Below are positions 62,463-64,000 of a stretch of DNA of 64,000 nucleotides, in pieces. The notes beneath the pieces were generated by a model. The model was not told where the DNA came from, did not search any database, and was given only the letters and a program-made list of their open reading frames with translations. The DNA is from an uncultured Bacilli bacterium. GTDB taxonomy: Bacteria; Bacillota_I; Bacilli_A; RF39; UBA660. Both the position numbers and the translations under genes were made by a program. Location: contig CALVKA010000001.1 of NCBI GenBank assembly GCA_944332475.1, positions 434,001 through 498,000 on the forward strand. Direction: 5' to 3'. Within the stretch, counting starts at the first letter, position 1; each line of letters begins with the position of its first letter.

Positions 62463-63168
62463 AAGGTGCCACCTCCTTACCACATTTCTTTGGTTTAAAG
62501 ATATGATCAAACACTTCTTCTTTGGCTCCTACTTTTTGGATGGTTCCTTGACCTAGGAGTATAATTTCGTCAGCAACATTTAAAATTCTTTCTTGATGAG
62601 ATATGACTAATGTCGTTCCTTGAGAAGTGGCTCCTATTTCTTTAAACACTTCTGTTAGGTTTTGAAAACTCCATAAATCAATTCCTGCTTCTGGTTCATC
62701 AAATATAGCTATATATGGTTTTCTTGCCATAACTGTTGCGATTTCAATTCGTTTTAATTCTCCACCTGATAGAGAGCGATCGACTTCTCTATCTACGTAT
62801 TCAATGGCACAAAGTCCTACCTTGGACAAAATATCACATGCTTCTTTTTTAGACAATTCTTTGTTGGTGGCAAGTTTTAGTAAATCGTATACTGTAATTC
62901 CTTTAAATTGAACGGGTTGCTGGAAAGCAAAGCCAATTCCCATTTTAGCGCGTTCATCTATTGCTTTATTTGTTATATCTTCTCCATTTAACAGTATGGT
63001 TCCAGAGTCTGGTTTTTCTATTCCCATGATGATTTTTGCTAAAGTAGATTTTCCTGATCCATTTGGTCCTGTAATGACATAAAATTTCCCTGTATCTAAT
63101 TTTAAATTAATATGATTTAGTATTTTTCTATCGTTTCTTTCAAAACATATATCTTTTAATTCTAACAT
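62455..63168 (-). CDS. sufC: Fe-S assembly ATPase SufC
   Basis: 237 residues. Walker A TGPNGSGKST, Q-loop GFAFQQPVQFKGITV, signature SLSGGELKRIEIAT and Walker B YIAIFDEPEAGIDLW match SufC. ATG at 63168 follows AAGGAG; the longer in-frame start at 63252 is not supported and contains the leader of the promoter region. First gene of the operon. Confidence 0.95.
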   Translation of the reverse strand: MLELKDICFERNDRKILNHINLKLDTGKFYVITGPNGSGKSTLAKIIMGIEKPDSGTILLNGEDITNKAIDERAKMGIGFAFQQPVQFKGITVYDLLKLATNKELSKKEACDILSKVGLCAIEYVDREVDRSLSGGELKRIEIATVMARKPYIAIFDEPEAGIDLWSFQNLTEVFKEIGATSQGTTLVISHQERILNVADEIILLGQGTIQKVGAKEEVFDHIFKPKKCGKEVAPCE

Positions 63169-63299
63169 AAATCTCCTTTCTATCTTAATTATCATCATTA
63201 AGATAAATTCACATGTTATTTCATTTGCAAATACATTAGCATGTTTTTTCATAGGTATTACGCTAATATTTTGCTTGTTTCTTAATTACCAAGTATAAC

Positions 63300-63315
63300 A
63301 TGAAATATATTTCAT
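63300..63315. promoter_or_regulatory. Perfect 16-bp palindrome downstream of the sufC -10
   Basis: ATGAAATATATTTCAT lies 4-20 bases after the -10, overlapping the likely start of transcription. It is a candidate operator for a dimeric regulator of sufCB; the regulator is unknown. Confidence 0.5.
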
Positions 63316-63319
63316 ATTA

Positions 63320-63347
63320 ATTATATCTTTTTCTATTCATTTGTCAA
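63320..63347 (-). promoter_or_regulatory. Sigma-A promoter of sufC-sufB-gpmA-tetR
   Basis: TTGACA, 16-base spacer, TATAAT on the minus strand; about 150 nt upstream of the sufC start, leaving a long untranslated leader. Confidence 0.75.
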
Positions 63348-63362
63348 TGTTTGATAAAAATA

Positions 63363-63384
63363 AAAAGAAGTAAATACTTCTTTT
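63363..63384 (-). terminator. Terminator of the family 2 glycosyltransferase
   Basis: AAAAGAAGTA and TACTTCTTTT stem followed on the minus strand by TTATTTTTAT. Confidence 0.75.
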
Positions 63385-63394
63385 GGTTATGATA

Positions 63395-64000
63395 TTAATT
63401 AAAATTTACAAGACTATGAGCAAACCGATAACCTATCTTCATCATGAATCTACCAATTTTTCCTGGAACAGAAACAAAGGCTGCTATACTGAAATAGCGC
63501 ATACGATGATATAATTTCGGATTTTTTTCTTTTACACTTTTCCATAAATCTTTATATTGTTTTTCACCTTCTTTGGTAAAAGAAAGTCTTGAGAATACTA
63601 CTCCTAAGCACATTAGAAAGATACATTCTCTTGTCATTAGTCTACGCAATTTTTTGTTTTTTATTTCTGTTAAGTCATATGCTGTGCATACTTTTTCTGA
63701 TACTAATACTTGGTGAGAGCTTCTTTTAATTAGTTGTGTCTCCTGTACAGATTGATCAGCTCTTCCTATATAGTAACGATAAAGGTCTAAATTTAAGTAA
63801 TATATGGTATTGGTATTTACTAATGGCAAATAGATAAATAGGTTATCTTCATAAAATACATGTTTTGGTAAATCGATATTACTTTTATCTAACACACTTT
63901 TTTTGTACATCATCGAATGAAGAGATGGGTATTGTGTTAATTTGAAACGATGAATATCATTCCATGTTAATACTTTTCCTTCTTCATATACATTAACAAA
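63395..64000 (-). CDS. Family 2 glycosyltransferase, 5' end beyond the window
   Basis: 202 codons reading in from position 64000 with no start; the true start is outside. The visible part is the end of a GT2 (GT-A) enzyme: YPSLHSMMYKKSVL, HVFYEDNLFIYLPL with the E-D pair, and YYLNLDLYRYYIGRADQS. These lie after the catalytic base region of cell-surface glycosyltransferases. A membrane or amphipathic helix ends the protein. Confidence 0.8.
   Translation of the reverse strand, partial: FVNVYEEGKVLTWNDIHRFKLTQYPSLHSMMYKKSVLDKSNIDLPKHVFYEDNLFIYLPLVNTNTIYYLNLDLYRYYIGRADQSVQETQLIKRSSHQVLVSEKVCTAYDLTEIKNKKLRRLMTRECIFLMCLGVVFSRLSFTKEGEKQYKDLWKSVKEKNPKLYHRMRYFSIAAFVSVPGKIGRFMMKIGYRFAHSLVNFN

Overview
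This window is low-GC, AT-rich DNA that reads with the standard bacterial code: TGA is used as a stop and Trp is TGG. Most genes lie on the minus strand. Gene content points to an anaerobic member of the Bacillota, class Bacilli, probably a gut-associated and spore-capable lineage. The supporting genes are rplU-prp-rpmA with a cleavable L27 leader, addAB, an SspI-type small acid-soluble spore protein behind a sigma-G-like promoter, a uvrX-yolD pair with a LexA box, a two-gene sufC-sufB locus, rubredoxin/ferredoxin proteins, and no respiratory genes. The exact taxon cannot be fixed from the window.

Layout. 1-6 kb: a Fic toxin (cut by the left edge) with an overlapping antitoxin, a DUF1848 protein, a phage-type GH25 lysozyme, a GtrII-like glucosyltransferase, ogt, and decayed gene remnants. 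6-11 kb: rhomboid protease, iron-sulfur flavoprotein, YgjV, a ferredoxin/rubredoxin pair and a NatAB-type ABC exporter. 11-22.8 kb: membrane-anchored thioredoxin-like protein, rarA, a small gene with terminators on both strands, an operon of flavodoxin, CMD-cupin and ABM-nitroreductase under a MerR-type promoter, a Ca-type P-ATPase, SOS-controlled yolD/uvrX, then a second thioredoxin-like paralogue beside broken genes. 22.8-31.8 kb: close-packed accessory genes (EVE/MmcQ, YbaK, immunity-like proteins, ABC-F, Tag, GNAT, and a Fic-like protein lacking its catalytic His).

31.9-45 kb is core: tgt, two tandem Gre-like factors, trmD-rimM-trmH-ygjP, sspI, an HPt-REC protein, obg, rpmA-prp-rplU with a leader, and pyrH. 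45-64 kb: addAB, a membrane glycosyltransferase, rpmF-yceD, an Opu-type betaine/choline transporter, a second ABC exporter, an M18 aminopeptidase, a TetR regulator, gpmA, sufB-sufC, and a family 2 glycosyltransferase cut by the right edge.

The most notable observation is that ribosomal protein L32 starts with almost the same KLDIQ(M/L)FA leader as L27. L27 leaders of this kind are removed by the protease Prp, which is encoded here beside rpmA. This suggests that Prp matures two large-subunit proteins in this organism. Other points worth attention are a terminator placed inside a small membrane-peptide ORF opposed by an antisense terminator, the MerR-type 19-bp-spacer promoter, a duplicated promoter cassette, and several decayed genes that expose local duplication and deletion.
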